From Chitinophagaceae bacterium UBA1946 (GTDB lineage Bacteria; Bacteroidota; Bacteroidia; Chitinophagales; Chitinophagaceae), in assembly GCA_002336815.1 (NCBI GenBank), contig DDEU01000034.1, positions 23,938 through 87,937 on the forward strand: a DNA stretch of 64,000 nt, read 5' to 3'. Position numbers and translations under genes: made by a program. The stretch's first letter is position 1. Each line of letters begins with the position of its first letter. The notes under the pieces were generated by a model, which had not been told where the DNA came from, ran no database searches, and saw only the letters and a program-made list of their open reading frames with translations. This document shows positions 16,642-26,693 of this stretch, one piece after another.

Positions 16642-16712
16642 GCTGACTGTTTGTTTGGTTAAGAAATGCTATTCAAATGATGAAATGAAAGTACGAAAAA
16701 TTAATGCAGTCG

Positions 16713-17585
16713 CTAACAGGCGTTGTAATAGCAGCCAATTTGTATAAAGTCATCCTTTTTATAAATGTATGCCAGGGGGATCTTACCATAAAATGCAGCC
16801 CACAGACTGAAGGTACTGGGCGGACCGATGATGGCATCGCAGGCAGCCAGGCAATACATATCTGTCACAAAATGACGCTGTGCAGTAAACAATTGCAGGC
16901 CGGCAGGAAAATGGTTGCGGTCAATATTTTCTATAGCAGCAATTACAAAGGCACAGGTTTTTCCTTCTGCTGCATACTGCGCCTGTACCTGCTGCATCTT
17001 TTCCGCATATACTTCATCTTCATAATACCAGATGCCGCCTTCGTAGCGGCTGTAATCGCCCCGCCTGATGTGAACGCCGATCACCACATCTGCCACTGCT
17101 CTTGCCTCACCGAGCACAACAGCCACTTCATCCCGGTATTGTTTAACCGGCGTAAAAAATTGCCGGATCTCTTCCTGGTGTTTCTGAACATTTTTACGGT
17201 CACGGAACAACCAGCCTTCTGTGATCACGATCCCCGATTTTGCATGGGCAACAAATGCTGCATCATTCAGATCAAAATCTTCGCATTGTTTGAATATCCT
17301 GTACAGGCGATAGAAAGGTGTAACCCGGAAAAGTTTGTGTGTAATATCAGCCCACAGGCGAAATAACCTGCTAAAGGCCCGGTCAAGAAAATGATTGTTG
17401 AAAAGCGAAATGCTGATGGGATGTCCGTTAAAATCATTTTTGCTGGTGGCTTCAAAATAAGGCACAAACTCATCAAATTCAGGGTTCCGCAATTTGTACC
17501 GGTGCTCCATGCTGTTAGCTGCCAGGTGTACAAATGAAATGATCCTGTTGGCCAGTCTTCCTCCCTTATAATTGTTAATTACCAT
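16713..17585 (-). CDS. Fucosyltransferase-like glycosyltransferase
   Basis: A 290-residue protein distantly like GT11 alpha-1,2-fucosyltransferases. It has an N-terminal GGRLANRIISFVHLA in place of GGLGNQMFQYA, the donor-binding VHIRRGDYSRY around residue 171, and GPPSTFSLWAAFYG near the C-terminus in place of SSFSWWGAWL. A GDP-fucose-type transferase is likely; linkage and acceptor are unknown. A TACTTTTG box (17603–17610) lies 17 nt before the ATG. It is separated from comM by about 70 nt and probably has its own promoter. Confidence 0.75.
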   Translation of the reverse strand: MVINNYKGGRLANRIISFVHLAANSMEHRYKLRNPEFDEFVPYFEATSKNDFNGHPISISLFNNHFLDRAFSRLFRLWADITHKLFRVTPFYRLYRIFKQCEDFDLNDAAFVAHAKSGIVITEGWLFRDRKNVQKHQEEIRQFFTPVKQYRDEVAVVLGEARAVADVVIGVHIRRGDYSRYEGGIWYYEDEVYAEKMQQVQAQYAAEGKTCAFVIAAIENIDRNHFPAGLQLFTAQRHFVTDMYCLAACDAIIGPPSTFSLWAAFYGKIPLAYIYKKDDFIQIGCYYNAC

Positions 17586-17647
17586 GCGTTGCGATTCTGC
17601 TGCAAAAGTAACGGTTCATTGCTGAAAAGGATTTTTGAAAGCAGCCC

Positions 17648-18964
17648 CTATAATTGCTGCAGCATTTTTACAACACCTTCATTTTTTAAAATAAGGTAAC
17701 CCAGCCGGTCGTTGCTGATGCCTTCTTTTAACTGGTAATTGAATACCAGCTGGTCATTTTCGGCGGAGGTTTCAAAATAATTGAAGATGATATTGGGATA
17801 CTGTTTCAGCGGTTCACCAATTTCGTACAAATGCGTGGAGAGGATAAAAACGCTGTTGGTGATCTTCAAAAATCCTTCTATCACGGTAGTAGAACATTTC
17901 ATGGCGTCCTGCACGTTGGTTCCTTTGAACAATTCATCGATCAGGATCAGCCAGTTTCTTTTATCATTGATCTTTTGTACAGTGGCTTTGATGCGCTGCA
18001 CTTCGTTAAAGAAATAACTTTCGCCTTTTACGATATTGTCCATCACATTGATATTGCTGAGCATACCATCAAACACACTCAGTTCCATGGCAGCAGCAGG
18101 CACCCCCATACCGAGATGGGCCAAAAAAACTGCTGTGCCCACCGATTTTATAAAAGTGCTTTTACCGGCCATGTTGGCGCCGGTTAAAAAAAGAAAATTC
18201 TTCTCCGGCAATAAACGAATGTCATAATCAACAGGCTGTGGCAGCAGGATATGATACAGTCCTTCAATTTTGAGCAGTGGCCTGCGGTCATTTACAAAAG
18301 AAGGAAATACCAGCCCCAGGTTTTTTACTGCCATGGCCATACTGTACCAGGCATCCAGCTGGTAGTAGAGCTCCAGCAATTCAAGCATGTTCTGTTTGTA
18401 GCGATAGCGGAGAAAATGCGCCAGTTCCAGTTGTTTGGCAATGGGCATTTCTTTCGACTTCATGAATTGCTTTGCCACATTGAACTGCTCTTTGGCCAAA
18501 ATGGCAGCAGCCTGTAACAATATTTTTTTCAAAGGGGCAGGTGCATCATCGGTTAAAAAATGAGCCAGCATCTGCTGCATTCCCCTGATAAAATCAAAAC
18601 TATGTTCGGTGGAATAGCGGACAAAAGAGAAATCAGGCCCGTGCAAAATCTTATAGGCCATGGCGCCTGCTGCGGTGGGATGTTGCGGTATCTCATCAAT
18701 GGTGGCACCATAAAACTTTTCTACCACCATTACCGAGCCATTGCTTATTTGCGGAGGCCAATGTTGTTCCTTTGCAATGATGGTTTGCAGGGTTTGCTGT
18801 ATGCCCTGTATCTGTTCAATGGTTTTGAGCGGCGTGGAAAAATTAGCCAGCATTCGTTGCCTTCCGCCGGCAGTGCGGCAAAAGTTGAGCTTATTGAATA
18901 CAGAAAACTCATCTTCAACATTCAATATAGAAAGATCGGCCAGGGTGGTTTTGTCAATTTCCAT
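17648..18964 (-). CDS. MutS-family ATPase lacking mismatch-recognition domain
   Basis: A 438-residue MutS-like protein containing only the lever/core and ATPase regions. Walker A is GANMAGKSTFIKSVG, then DNIVKGESYFFNEVQRIK, Walker B LILIDELFKGTN and STHLYEIG. It lacks the N-terminal mismatch-binding domain of MutS1 and the Smr nuclease of MutS2. Such short MutS homologues are widespread in Bacteroidota without defined function; DNA-structure binding is likely. It lies 11 nt downstream of the dihydroorotase stop and is probably co-transcribed. Confidence 0.87.
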   Translation of the reverse strand: MEIDKTTLADLSILNVEDEFSVFNKLNFCRTAGGRQRMLANFSTPLKTIEQIQGIQQTLQTIIAKEQHWPPQISNGSVMVVEKFYGATIDEIPQHPTAAGAMAYKILHGPDFSFVRYSTEHSFDFIRGMQQMLAHFLTDDAPAPLKKILLQAAAILAKEQFNVAKQFMKSKEMPIAKQLELAHFLRYRYKQNMLELLELYYQLDAWYSMAMAVKNLGLVFPSFVNDRRPLLKIEGLYHILLPQPVDYDIRLLPEKNFLFLTGANMAGKSTFIKSVGTAVFLAHLGMGVPAAAMELSVFDGMLSNINVMDNIVKGESYFFNEVQRIKATVQKINDKRNWLILIDELFKGTNVQDAMKCSTTVIEGFLKITNSVFILSTHLYEIGEPLKQYPNIIFNYFETSAENDQLVFNYQLKEGISNDRLGYLILKNEGVVKMLQQL

Positions 18965-18975
18965 GCACTGTAAAA

Positions 18976-20331
18976 TTAATTCCTGTCAAACAATATTCTT
19001 TTGCCTTTTATGGATTCATTCCAGTCAGTAGCGGCAACGGTATTGTTATATACGAGATTGCCATTTACGAAGGTTTTTTCTATAGATGCAGGAAAGATAA
19101 AATTCTCCAAGGGGCTCCATCCACATTTTGATAATATATTGTCTTTGTGAACAGTGGACGGCCTGTTCGTATCCACCACTACGAGGTCGGCAAAATAACC
19201 TTCTCTTATAAAGCCCCTGTTGGCAATTTGGTAAATGGTAGCAATATTATGGCTCATCCTTTCTACTACTTTTTCCATGGATATATGGCCCTCTTTTACA
19301 TAGTGCAGCATCATGCTCAATGAATGTTGCACAAAAGGCACACCGCCATGCGCCTGTTCGTACGGCACATTCTTTTCACTCAATAAGTGGGGTGCATGAT
19401 CGGTGGAGACTGAATCAATGATGCCCTCATTCACTGCTTTCCAGAGAGCAGTTCTGTTATGCGGCGCCTTGATGGCAGGATTGCATTTTATTTGATTGCC
19501 AAGCGTTGCGTAATCATCGCTGGTGAAATGCAGGTGGTGTACGCAGGCTTCGGCAGTGATCAATTTCTCTTTCAGCGGCAGCATATTGCTGAACAGTTGC
19601 AATTCTTTTTCGGAAGTGATGTGCAGGATGTGCAGGCGGCTGCCATATTTTTTTGCCAACTGGATGGCGAATAAGGAAGATTCGAAACACTCAATATCAT
19701 CTTTGATGATGGGATGATCAGCAGGCACCAATTCTCTTCCTTCCGCTTTTATCCTTTCGTAGTTTTCCTTCATGATCCTTTCATCTTCGCAATGCGTGGC
19801 AATGAGCAGACCGCTCTCCCGGAAAAGTTTGTTCAATGTAACGGGGTTATCCAGCAGTAAATTGCCGGTGGAAGAACCCATGAAAATTTTGATACCACAC
19901 ACCTCGTTGCGCTTGTCATTGGTCCGCAGGGCTTCATCGGCATTGTCGTTACTGGTGCCCATGTAAAAAGAATAATTGGCCAGTGAAGACCTCGAAGCCA
20001 GGGTGAATTTCTCTTCCAGTAATTGTTGTGTAAAGGTGGGCGGAATGGTATTGGGCATGTCCATAAAAGAAGTGGTACCTCCGGCCACCGCAGCTTTAGA
20101 CTCGGTGTAAATACTGCCTTTTTGTGTAATACCCGGTTCCCGGAAATGAACATGGTTATCAATAACGCCGGGCAGCAGGAATTTACCTTCACCGTTGATT
20201 TCTGTAACAGCCCCTTTCACATTAACAGAAGTCCCTATATTTTCGAGCCTTTCTCCGGCTACCAATACGTCGGCAAAAACAGTTTCACCTTCATTTACAA
20301 CCTGTATGTTTTTAAAGAGATATTTTTGCAT
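18976..20331 (-). CDS. pyrC: Dihydroorotase
   Basis: Amidohydrolase that cyclises carbamoyl-aspartate to dihydroorotate in pyrimidine synthesis. Its 451 residues fit the larger type-I class. Metal ligands are visible: H60 and H62 in DNHVHFREPG, K148 in GIKIFMGSSTG (expected carboxylated), ATHCED, ILHITSEKE and the catalytic Asp in STDHAPH. Allantoinase and hydantoinase share the fold; the FREPG signature and SVSTDHAPHLL favour dihydroorotase. Divergent to the outer-membrane protein gene at 20496. Confidence 0.92.
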   Translation of the reverse strand: MQKYLFKNIQVVNEGETVFADVLVAGERLENIGTSVNVKGAVTEINGEGKFLLPGVIDNHVHFREPGITQKGSIYTESKAAVAGGTTSFMDMPNTIPPTFTQQLLEEKFTLASRSSLANYSFYMGTSNDNADEALRTNDKRNEVCGIKIFMGSSTGNLLLDNPVTLNKLFRESGLLIATHCEDERIMKENYERIKAEGRELVPADHPIIKDDIECFESSLFAIQLAKKYGSRLHILHITSEKELQLFSNMLPLKEKLITAEACVHHLHFTSDDYATLGNQIKCNPAIKAPHNRTALWKAVNEGIIDSVSTDHAPHLLSEKNVPYEQAHGGVPFVQHSLSMMLHYVKEGHISMEKVVERMSHNIATIYQIANRGFIREGYFADLVVVDTNRPSTVHKDNILSKCGWSPLENFIFPASIEKTFVNGNLVYNNTVAATDWNESIKGKRILFDRN

Positions 20332-20495
20332 ATCTTGACGCTATTAAATGTTAACTGTGTATGTACCAGGTGAGTCTGCTCAATTGTATTGACAAAGTAC
20401 AAGTGTGCGACGCCACCGAAGTGCAATTGTAAAACAACTGTTGGGCTCAAAAAATTTCTTTTCAGTTTTGTACAAAGCACCAAAACAACTAAACA

Positions 20496-22229
20496 ATGCA
20501 AATTATTAAAAGCTTCCTCAAAGTCATGTTTTTTATTTGCCCGTTTTATGCAACGGCACAATCTACGTACCTGCAGCAGGGCGATAAAGCCTATCAATTG
20601 CTGGAGCGCCTGGAAATAAAAAGCAGGACGAATGCCGACTTTAACTTTTCTAACCTGAAGTATTTCAGCCGCAAAATGATGGTACAGGCGGCCGAAGCGG
20701 CAGACAGCATCAACAAGGTAACGGTTGATACAAAGCAGTTTTCTAAACTCACGGCCATTGACGAATACAACCTGCAAAGTTTTTACATGGGCAACAGCGA
20801 ATGGTACAGCGGGTCAAAAGATGCATTCACCAGCAAAAAGCCAGTATTAAAGACTTTTTACAAAACCAAACCCAATATGCTGGAGGTAAATACCAAAGAC
20901 TTTTTTTTGGTTGTTAACCCGATGCTGCAGGTTACCTACGGCAAAGAGTCGAACAATGATGAAAAGGTTTTTGTAAACAGCAGGGGGATCACCATTCGTG
21001 GTTTGATCGCCAATAAAATAGGCTTTTCCACCACCCTCACCGACAACCAGGAAAGAGGACCGGGGTTTTTCCAGGGATGGATCAATGCTAATACTGCTGT
21101 GCCCGGCGTTGGCTTTTACAAAAGTTTTAAAAACACCGCTGTGGATTATTTTGATGTAAGGGGTTATGTAACCTTCAGCGCAACCAAATACATCAACATA
21201 CAATTTGGGCACGATAAGAATTTTATCGGCAATGGTTACAGGAGTCTTTTCCTGAGCGACTGGGGCAACAGTTATCTATTTTTGAAACTTAACACCCGTA
21301 TCTGGAAACTGAACTACCAGAATATTTTTATGGAGCTGATGCCCGTATTTGACAGGAGGGCCGGCGACCGGGTGCTGGATAAAAAATACCAGGTAATGCA
21401 CCACCTCAGTTACAATATTTCCAAATCAGTGAACGTGGGCATTTTTGAAGCCGTAACGTTTGGGCGCAGGAATCATTTTGACTTCCAGTACCTGAACCCG
21501 ATCATTTTCCTGCGGCCTGTAGAAAGTGGAAACGGTAGTGGCGATAAGGCGAAGGTAGGACTGGACTTTAAAGCGAATGTTGCCAATCATTTCCAGTTTT
21601 ACGGACAATTGCTGTTTGATGAATTTGTATTGAACAAATTGAAGAACGACAAGAACAACTACGTAAACAAGTATGCGTACCAGTTAGGTGCTAAATACAT
21701 AGATGCTTTCGGCATCCCGAATCTTGACCTGCAGGGAGAGATCAACCGGGTACGTCCTTTTACGTACTCTCACTATGATTCTGTTTCAAACTACACACAC
21801 TACAACCAGCCGATGGCGCACCCGCTTGGCGCCAACCTGCAGGAGTTCATTGGCATTGTTAAATACCAGCCTGCAAAAAAATGGTATGTGTATGCAAGAG
21901 CGATCTACTATTACCAGGGGCTTGACAGCGCCGGCTATAACTTTGGCAGCAATCCTTTCAGGTTGTACAGCGAAGGCAAACCATTGGTTGATCCCAATGA
22001 TCCGCTGTCAGCACAACGTCAAAGCGGCTTTGCAGTGGGCGGCGGCATGAAGGCTACCTGCCTCAACGCCTTGCTGCAACTGAGTTACGAATTAAAAGAA
22101 AATTTATACATCGACCTGAGTTTACAACAGCGCAGTTACAAAGTACCTTTGCTGAACAGCAATACGAGCAATACCCTGATCACTGCAGGCATAAGATTGA
22201 ATATGGCGAAAAGGGTATATGATTTTTAA
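20496..22229 (+). CDS. Outer-membrane beta-barrel protein, capsule-assembly (Wzi)-like
   Basis: A 577-residue exported protein with a signal peptide ending about residue 21 (ATAQ). Dense alternating aromatic strands such as YINIQFGHDKNFIG, SYLFLKLNTRIWKLNYQ and KWYVYARAIYYYQG follow, and the last residues, AGIRLNMAKRVYDF, end in an aromatic as barrels do. The DNQERGPGFFQGW and GHDKNFIGNGYRSLFLSDW blocks recall Wzi/RemB-type barrels of Bacteroidota, but I hold that assignment loosely. It may be transcribed with the following secreted protein (52 nt gap). Confidence 0.75.
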   Translation: MQIIKSFLKVMFFICPFYATAQSTYLQQGDKAYQLLERLEIKSRTNADFNFSNLKYFSRKMMVQAAEAADSINKVTVDTKQFSKLTAIDEYNLQSFYMGNSEWYSGSKDAFTSKKPVLKTFYKTKPNMLEVNTKDFFLVVNPMLQVTYGKESNNDEKVFVNSRGITIRGLIANKIGFSTTLTDNQERGPGFFQGWINANTAVPGVGFYKSFKNTAVDYFDVRGYVTFSATKYINIQFGHDKNFIGNGYRSLFLSDWGNSYLFLKLNTRIWKLNYQNIFMELMPVFDRRAGDRVLDKKYQVMHHLSYNISKSVNVGIFEAVTFGRRNHFDFQYLNPIIFLRPVESGNGSGDKAKVGLDFKANVANHFQFYGQLLFDEFVLNKLKNDKNNYVNKYAYQLGAKYIDAFGIPNLDLQGEINRVRPFTYSHYDSVSNYTHYNQPMAHPLGANLQEFIGIVKYQPAKKWYVYARAIYYYQGLDSAGYNFGSNPFRLYSEGKPLVDPNDPLSAQRQSGFAVGGGMKATCLNALLQLSYELKENLYIDLSLQQRSYKVPLLNSNTSNTLITAGIRLNMAKRVYDF

Positions 22230-22281
22230 TGCTGAGCACCGTAACCATTACCGTATTTTTTAACCTTAGAATAATCCCAAC

Positions 22282-24201
22282 ATGAAAAGAGTTTTATTGA
22301 TTGCCGTATTTATTATTGCAGGAAAAATTTTATTTGCCCAGCCGGTGATTGGTTCTTTTAGCCCACAGGCTGCACTGCCGGGATCGGTTGTTACTGTATC
22401 CGGATCGGGGTTTTCACCGGTAGCTGATAGTAACATCGTTTTTTTCGGCCCGGTAAAAGGCAAGACTTTAACGGCTTCTGCTACTCAACTCACCGTGCAG
22501 GTTCCGGTTAGTGCCGCCTTTTCCCTTATCTCCGTTACAAGCGGCGGGCTCACGGGTTACAGCCGGCAGTATTTTGATCTTACTACGGGTTTTACCATAA
22601 CACAAATTGACAGCAACTCTTTTGAACCCGTCTTTGTAGTTCCCGTAAATGGGTTTTCAAACAATTTTGGACTTACGGTTTATGATGTTGACGATGATGG
22701 TAAACCAGACCTGGCATCCAGCGATTCTTCATCCCGAAATAATATCTATTTTTTCAGGAATACCGCAGTGCCCGGCACTATCAACAGGCAATCCCTGGCG
22801 CCTCAATTAGATTTTACCAGCGGCGATTACAGCAACGCTCCCTTTTTATTTGCTGATTTAAATAATGACGGGAAAAAAGATCTTATAACAGCAGGTGCTG
22901 GTACTGTTCCGGTAAGAATTTTTAATAACAGCAGTACAACTGGCAACATTTCATTTTCTGACAGTATTGAGGTTATTCCAGGCAGCTTTTTTTCGGATGT
23001 TATCGCTGACGGTGACCTTGATGGCGACGGTAAAACTGACCTGGTTACCATTACAAGAAACAACCGGTATGATACTTTTAATATTAGGGTGTTGAAAAAT
23101 GAAACGCAGCAGGGCGGTAGTTTTAATTTTACCATTTCCCCCTCCATGGCTACACTTACCGGGAATAATACTATAAATGTGTTGGCAGTTGCTGATATGA
23201 ACGGAGATGGCAAGCCAGATATTCTTTATGCGCCGGAGTATGGAAGTAAATTATATGTTTTGCAAAATACTTCCACTCCAGGTAATCTCTCATTTGCTGT
23301 CGCAGTGAATTTTACAACTGACATCAGGAATGAAGAAATAGCGATTGGAGATCTTAACAATGATGGGTTGCCTGATATTATTTTAAGCGGCCAGCAAAAT
23401 TATATTTCTGTGTTTAAGAACAGCAGTACATTGAACAACCTTGCTTTAACTCCAGAACCGCCATTACCAACCAGCAGCCCGGTTGTAGATATTGTGATCA
23501 ATGATTTTGATGGCGATGGTAAACCTGATGTTGCCGCCACTGCTTTAAATTATTATACCGACGTTAAAAGGGTTGCCATCTTTAAAAATACGGGTACTGC
23601 CGACAGCATCCATTTTAGCCAGGGAAGAGAGATCAAGCTACCTAACTACATGGGAAGTATTTCATCTGCCGATATTGATGGGGACGGCAAACAGGATATT
23701 GTAACAGGTGGCTACAGCCCAATGATCCTGCGCAACAAAATGGGTGTAGCAAACCTGGGTCTATGTTCGGGCAGAAGCAACACAAGTATGCAAACCAGTT
23801 TAACAGGAACCTCTTATCAATGGCAGCTAAGTTCAGATGGAATTAATTACTATTCGGTGCAGGATGACACTACCTATTCCGGTACCAATACAGCCACACT
23901 ACAAATAACCGCTTTGAACAGCTATTACTATGGATACCATTACCGTTGCCTTGTTAATGGCAGCAGCTACGATAAAATAATTACGATCACGGTAAAAAAC
24001 ACCTGGACCGGTGCGGTGAATACCAACTGGGAAAACCCGGCCAACTGGAGCTGTAACAAGGTGCCTGACATTAATACGGATGTAGTGATACCGGGCGGTG
24101 TAGTATTGCTCAATTCAAATGCCAGTTGCAGAACGCTGAGCGTGGCGCCAGGAGCATCTTTTACGGTAGGATCAGGATTTACGCTAACCGTTACACATTA
24201 A
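22282..24201 (+). CDS. Secreted VCBS/FG-GAP repeat protein with IPT domain
   Basis: A 639-residue exported protein. Signal peptide to about residue 20 (LFAQ); IPT/TIG-like Ig fold about 21–105 (GSFSPQAALPGSVVTVSGSGF). Then come seven calcium-loop repeats of form DxDxDGxxD, for example DVDDDGKPDLA, DLNNDGKKDLI, DLDGDGKTDLV, DMNGDGKPDIL and DFDGDGKPDVA, which would build a beta-propeller. The last 140 residues form a module (CSGRSNT…, then WTGAVNTNWENPANWSCNKVP) also found at the end of the subtilisin at 60974. No classical T9SS sorting domain is seen. Likely cell-surface binding or adhesion. Confidence 0.88.
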   Translation: MKRVLLIAVFIIAGKILFAQPVIGSFSPQAALPGSVVTVSGSGFSPVADSNIVFFGPVKGKTLTASATQLTVQVPVSAAFSLISVTSGGLTGYSRQYFDLTTGFTITQIDSNSFEPVFVVPVNGFSNNFGLTVYDVDDDGKPDLASSDSSSRNNIYFFRNTAVPGTINRQSLAPQLDFTSGDYSNAPFLFADLNNDGKKDLITAGAGTVPVRIFNNSSTTGNISFSDSIEVIPGSFFSDVIADGDLDGDGKTDLVTITRNNRYDTFNIRVLKNETQQGGSFNFTISPSMATLTGNNTINVLAVADMNGDGKPDILYAPEYGSKLYVLQNTSTPGNLSFAVAVNFTTDIRNEEIAIGDLNNDGLPDIILSGQQNYISVFKNSSTLNNLALTPEPPLPTSSPVVDIVINDFDGDGKPDVAATALNYYTDVKRVAIFKNTGTADSIHFSQGREIKLPNYMGSISSADIDGDGKQDIVTGGYSPMILRNKMGVANLGLCSGRSNTSMQTSLTGTSYQWQLSSDGINYYSVQDDTTYSGTNTATLQITALNSYYYGYHYRCLVNGSSYDKIITITVKNTWTGAVNTNWENPANWSCNKVPDINTDVVIPGGVVLLNSNASCRTLSVAPGASFTVGSGFTLTVTH

Positions 24202-24213
24202 GCGAACAGGCGC

Positions 24214-24747
24214 TTATTTTATTTTTCCCTTGAGCCGGTGTTTTCTTTTGTGGCTGGAAGGCTGGATACTCTTCTTTTTAAAATCATCGGATACCACGCT
24301 GATATTGCCATCTACTTCCAGCATGGCCAGGTCAACATGGCTGCAGTCTTCTACTCCATGCTCCCGTACGGCGGCTTCTATTTCTGCAATACTGATCTGG
24401 GCGGTCTCCAGGTTGTGGTATTGCATTTTTCCTTTGTAAATGAGCAACACTGCTTTTCCCTGCAGCAGTTCATTGGCCCGGGCGCTTTTGTACAGGATCT
24501 TCTTTAAAATAAAGTTGATCACAAAGAGCGATACGGCTGCCACAATACCTCCACTTAATGAAGTATCGGGCCCTACCATCGCATTCTGCACCGAATTACT
24601 GATGAGCAGAATAAAAACAAGATCTACCACTGTTAACTGAGCCAGTTCCTTTTTGCCAAATACCCTGAAGGCTACGATCACAAAAAAGTACACGGCCAGG
24701 CAACGTACAATGATGTGGAGATAATTGTTACTAAAGAGATCATTCAT
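24214..24747 (-). CDS. YetF/DUF421 family membrane protein
   Basis: A 177-residue protein with three N-terminal membrane segments (about 10–30, 37–55 and 63–82) and a small cytoplasmic domain. The family signature FRVFGKKELAQLTVVDLVFILLISNSVQ spans residues about 23–50 (read in two parts: GKKELAQLTVVDLV and ILLISNSVQNAMVG). The basic C-terminus (HKRKHRLKGKIK) is unremarkable. Function of the family is not settled. Convergent with the VCBS gene, 12 nt apart, and starting 15 nt after the SET-domain gene. Confidence 0.9.
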   Translation of the reverse strand: MNDLFSNNYLHIIVRCLAVYFFVIVAFRVFGKKELAQLTVVDLVFILLISNSVQNAMVGPDTSLSGGIVAAVSLFVINFILKKILYKSARANELLQGKAVLLIYKGKMQYHNLETAQISIAEIEAAVREHGVEDCSHVDLAMLEVDGNISVVSDDFKKKSIQPSSHKRKHRLKGKIK

Positions 24748-24762
24748 AAAGCGGCATTTTAT

Positions 24763-25152
24763 TTATACATCTACGGTTTCAAACCAAACTTTAGTAGCAT
24801 CGTCCCAGTCGCCGTTATAATTGGTAGTAAGCTCTTCGCCCGCTTTGATGTCGAACACAGTTTTGATCATCATCTGCTCTGCTTCCACATCCACATTGTA
24901 TTCGCAATTACTCGGGCAACTGTGATTGTAAATGGGTATGAGACCCAGGGCCATGCAGCAGCGGTCTTTATTTTCGCCCCATTCAAAAATATAATTATAC
25001 AAAAAGGTTTTGTCAAGCAGTTGCCGGTCTTCAAGGCTCATTACGATCACCGGAGATATCTCCACTACAGTGCCTGCCGCAATATCTTTTGAGGTAAAAA
25101 CACCCCTTCCCATTTTTTCGGTATCTGCTACAAACAGGTAAGGTTTCAACAT
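24763..25152 (-). CDS. Stand-alone SET-domain protein (putative lysine methyltransferase)
   Basis: A 129-residue minimal SET protein. GRGVFTSKDIAAGTVVEISP is the opening strand pair, IPIYNHSCPSNCEYN carries the NHS-C motif for SAM binding and the pseudoknot, and AGEELTTNYNGDW provides the second GEELTxxY motif. Predicted to transfer methyl from SAM to a lysine side chain of an unknown cytosolic protein. No pre- or post-SET cysteines. Such short SET proteins occur scattered in bacteria. It probably shares a transcript with DUF421 downstream. Confidence 0.88.
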   Translation of the reverse strand: MLKPYLFVADTEKMGRGVFTSKDIAAGTVVEISPVIVMSLEDRQLLDKTFLYNYIFEWGENKDRCCMALGLIPIYNHSCPSNCEYNVDVEAEQMMIKTVFDIKAGEELTTNYNGDWDDATKVWFETVDV

Positions 25153-25301
25153 AACAATTTATTAAAGTGTTTTGAAGTATTTTTGATGGTGAAGCGTGAA
25201 TGGTCACTGGTGAATGGGCGACTTATGATCAAATAACGCTTACATCTGCAACATTCAGCCTGCTAAAATTAATCAGAATATTTTATTAAGAGATTGTATC
25301 A

Positions 25302-26693
25302 ATGTCATTAGAGCTGGAAGAAATATCATTACAGGAGCGCTTCATGGAAGCGGTGGCCTCTGAAGACAAACTTCAGATCATGGATTTTCTGAACAACCAG
25401 AACATCAGTGATGTGGCAGAACTGATCTATGACAATGAAGATTACGAAACGCAGATCATCAGTCATCTTTCCATGCACCGGGCAGCCAGCGTTTTTAAGA
25501 TCCTGGAATTACCGGTACAAAAAAGGATCATCAAACACCTGCCTGCTTTCACCACGGCAGAGTTATTGAATGAACTGCCGGCGGATGACCGAACCTCTTT
25601 TTTAAGTGAGCTGCCGAGTAATGCGGTAAGGGAGTTGGTTAAAACCCTGAACCCGGAGGAAAGGAAGATCACGCTGTCGCTGCTGGGCTATCCGGAAGGT
25701 AGTGTGGGCAGGCTGATGACGCCGGATTACATTTATGTGTATGAACACGACACGGTAGAAGATGTACTCAATACCATCCGGAAATTTGCCAAGAACAGTG
25801 AAACCATTGATGTGATCTATGTGATCAATCAAAAAGGGGAATTGCTGGATGATATCAGGATCCGTGACTTCATCATGGCGCCACCTGAAAAAACTGTTAC
25901 AGAACTGATGGACGGCCGCTTTATTGCGTTGCATGCCGGCGACGACCAGGAGGTGGCCAACGAAGCATTCAAAATGAATAATCGTGTAGCCCTGCCCGTG
26001 GTAAGCAAGAGCAACAAACTCCTGGGCATTGTTACCATTGATGATGTGTTGTGGGTGGCGAATGAAGAATTTAGTGAAGACATTCAAAAGATCGGTGGTA
26101 CCGAAGCGCTGGATGAACCCTACCTGGATATTTCATTGATGAAGCTGTTTAAAAAAAGAGTGGGCTGGCTCATTGTATTATTCCTGGGCGAAATGCTTAC
26201 GGCAACAGCCATGAAATATTTTGAGGGCGAGATACAGAAATTCGTAGTGCTGGTGTTATTTATCCCCCTCATCATTTCCTCCGGCGGCAATACAGGATCA
26301 CAGGCTTCCACCTTGATCATCCAGGCAATGGCTGTTGGTGAAATCACCGTTGCCAACTGGTGGCGGGTGATACGGAGAGAGTTCATTCAGGGCGTGATGC
26401 TGGGTACAGTACTCGGACTCATCGGCTTTATCAGAGTGATCGTTTGGGCAGGTATTTCACCCGGCGTTTACGGGGCGCATGAAGTGAGAGTGGCTTTTAC
26501 CGTGGGTTTTGCGCTGTTGGGTGTTGTGTTGTGGGGAACGCTGAGTGGTTCAATGCTGCCTATCTTAATAAAAAAACTCGGCGGTGATCCTGCAGTTTCT
26601 TCTGCGCCTTTTGTAGCAACGCTGGTGGATGTAACAGGCCTCATCATTTATTTTTCAGTAGCCTATTTATTCCTGCAGGGGATTTTATTATAG
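25302..26693 (+). CDS. mgtE: Magnesium transporter MgtE
   Basis: A 463-residue Mg2+ channel. The N-terminal superhelical domain (about 15–125) has LNELPADDRTSFLSELPSN, and a CBS pair follows (about 130–255; GRLMTPDYIYV, LLGIVTIDDVL). A five-helix pore domain (about 285–460) contains the family signature SSGGNTGSQAST. The cytosolic domains gate the pore by sensing Mg2+. The open region 25153–25301 upstream holds low-complexity words (GTGAATGGTCACTGGTGAATGG) and no clear promoter. Confidence 0.96.
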   Translation: MSLELEEISLQERFMEAVASEDKLQIMDFLNNQNISDVAELIYDNEDYETQIISHLSMHRAASVFKILELPVQKRIIKHLPAFTTAELLNELPADDRTSFLSELPSNAVRELVKTLNPEERKITLSLLGYPEGSVGRLMTPDYIYVYEHDTVEDVLNTIRKFAKNSETIDVIYVINQKGELLDDIRIRDFIMAPPEKTVTELMDGRFIALHAGDDQEVANEAFKMNNRVALPVVSKSNKLLGIVTIDDVLWVANEEFSEDIQKIGGTEALDEPYLDISLMKLFKKRVGWLIVLFLGEMLTATAMKYFEGEIQKFVVLVLFIPLIISSGGNTGSQASTLIIQAMAVGEITVANWWRVIRREFIQGVMLGTVLGLIGFIRVIVWAGISPGVYGAHEVRVAFTVGFALLGVVLWGTLSGSMLPILIKKLGGDPAVSSAPFVATLVDVTGLIIYFSVAYLFLQGILL

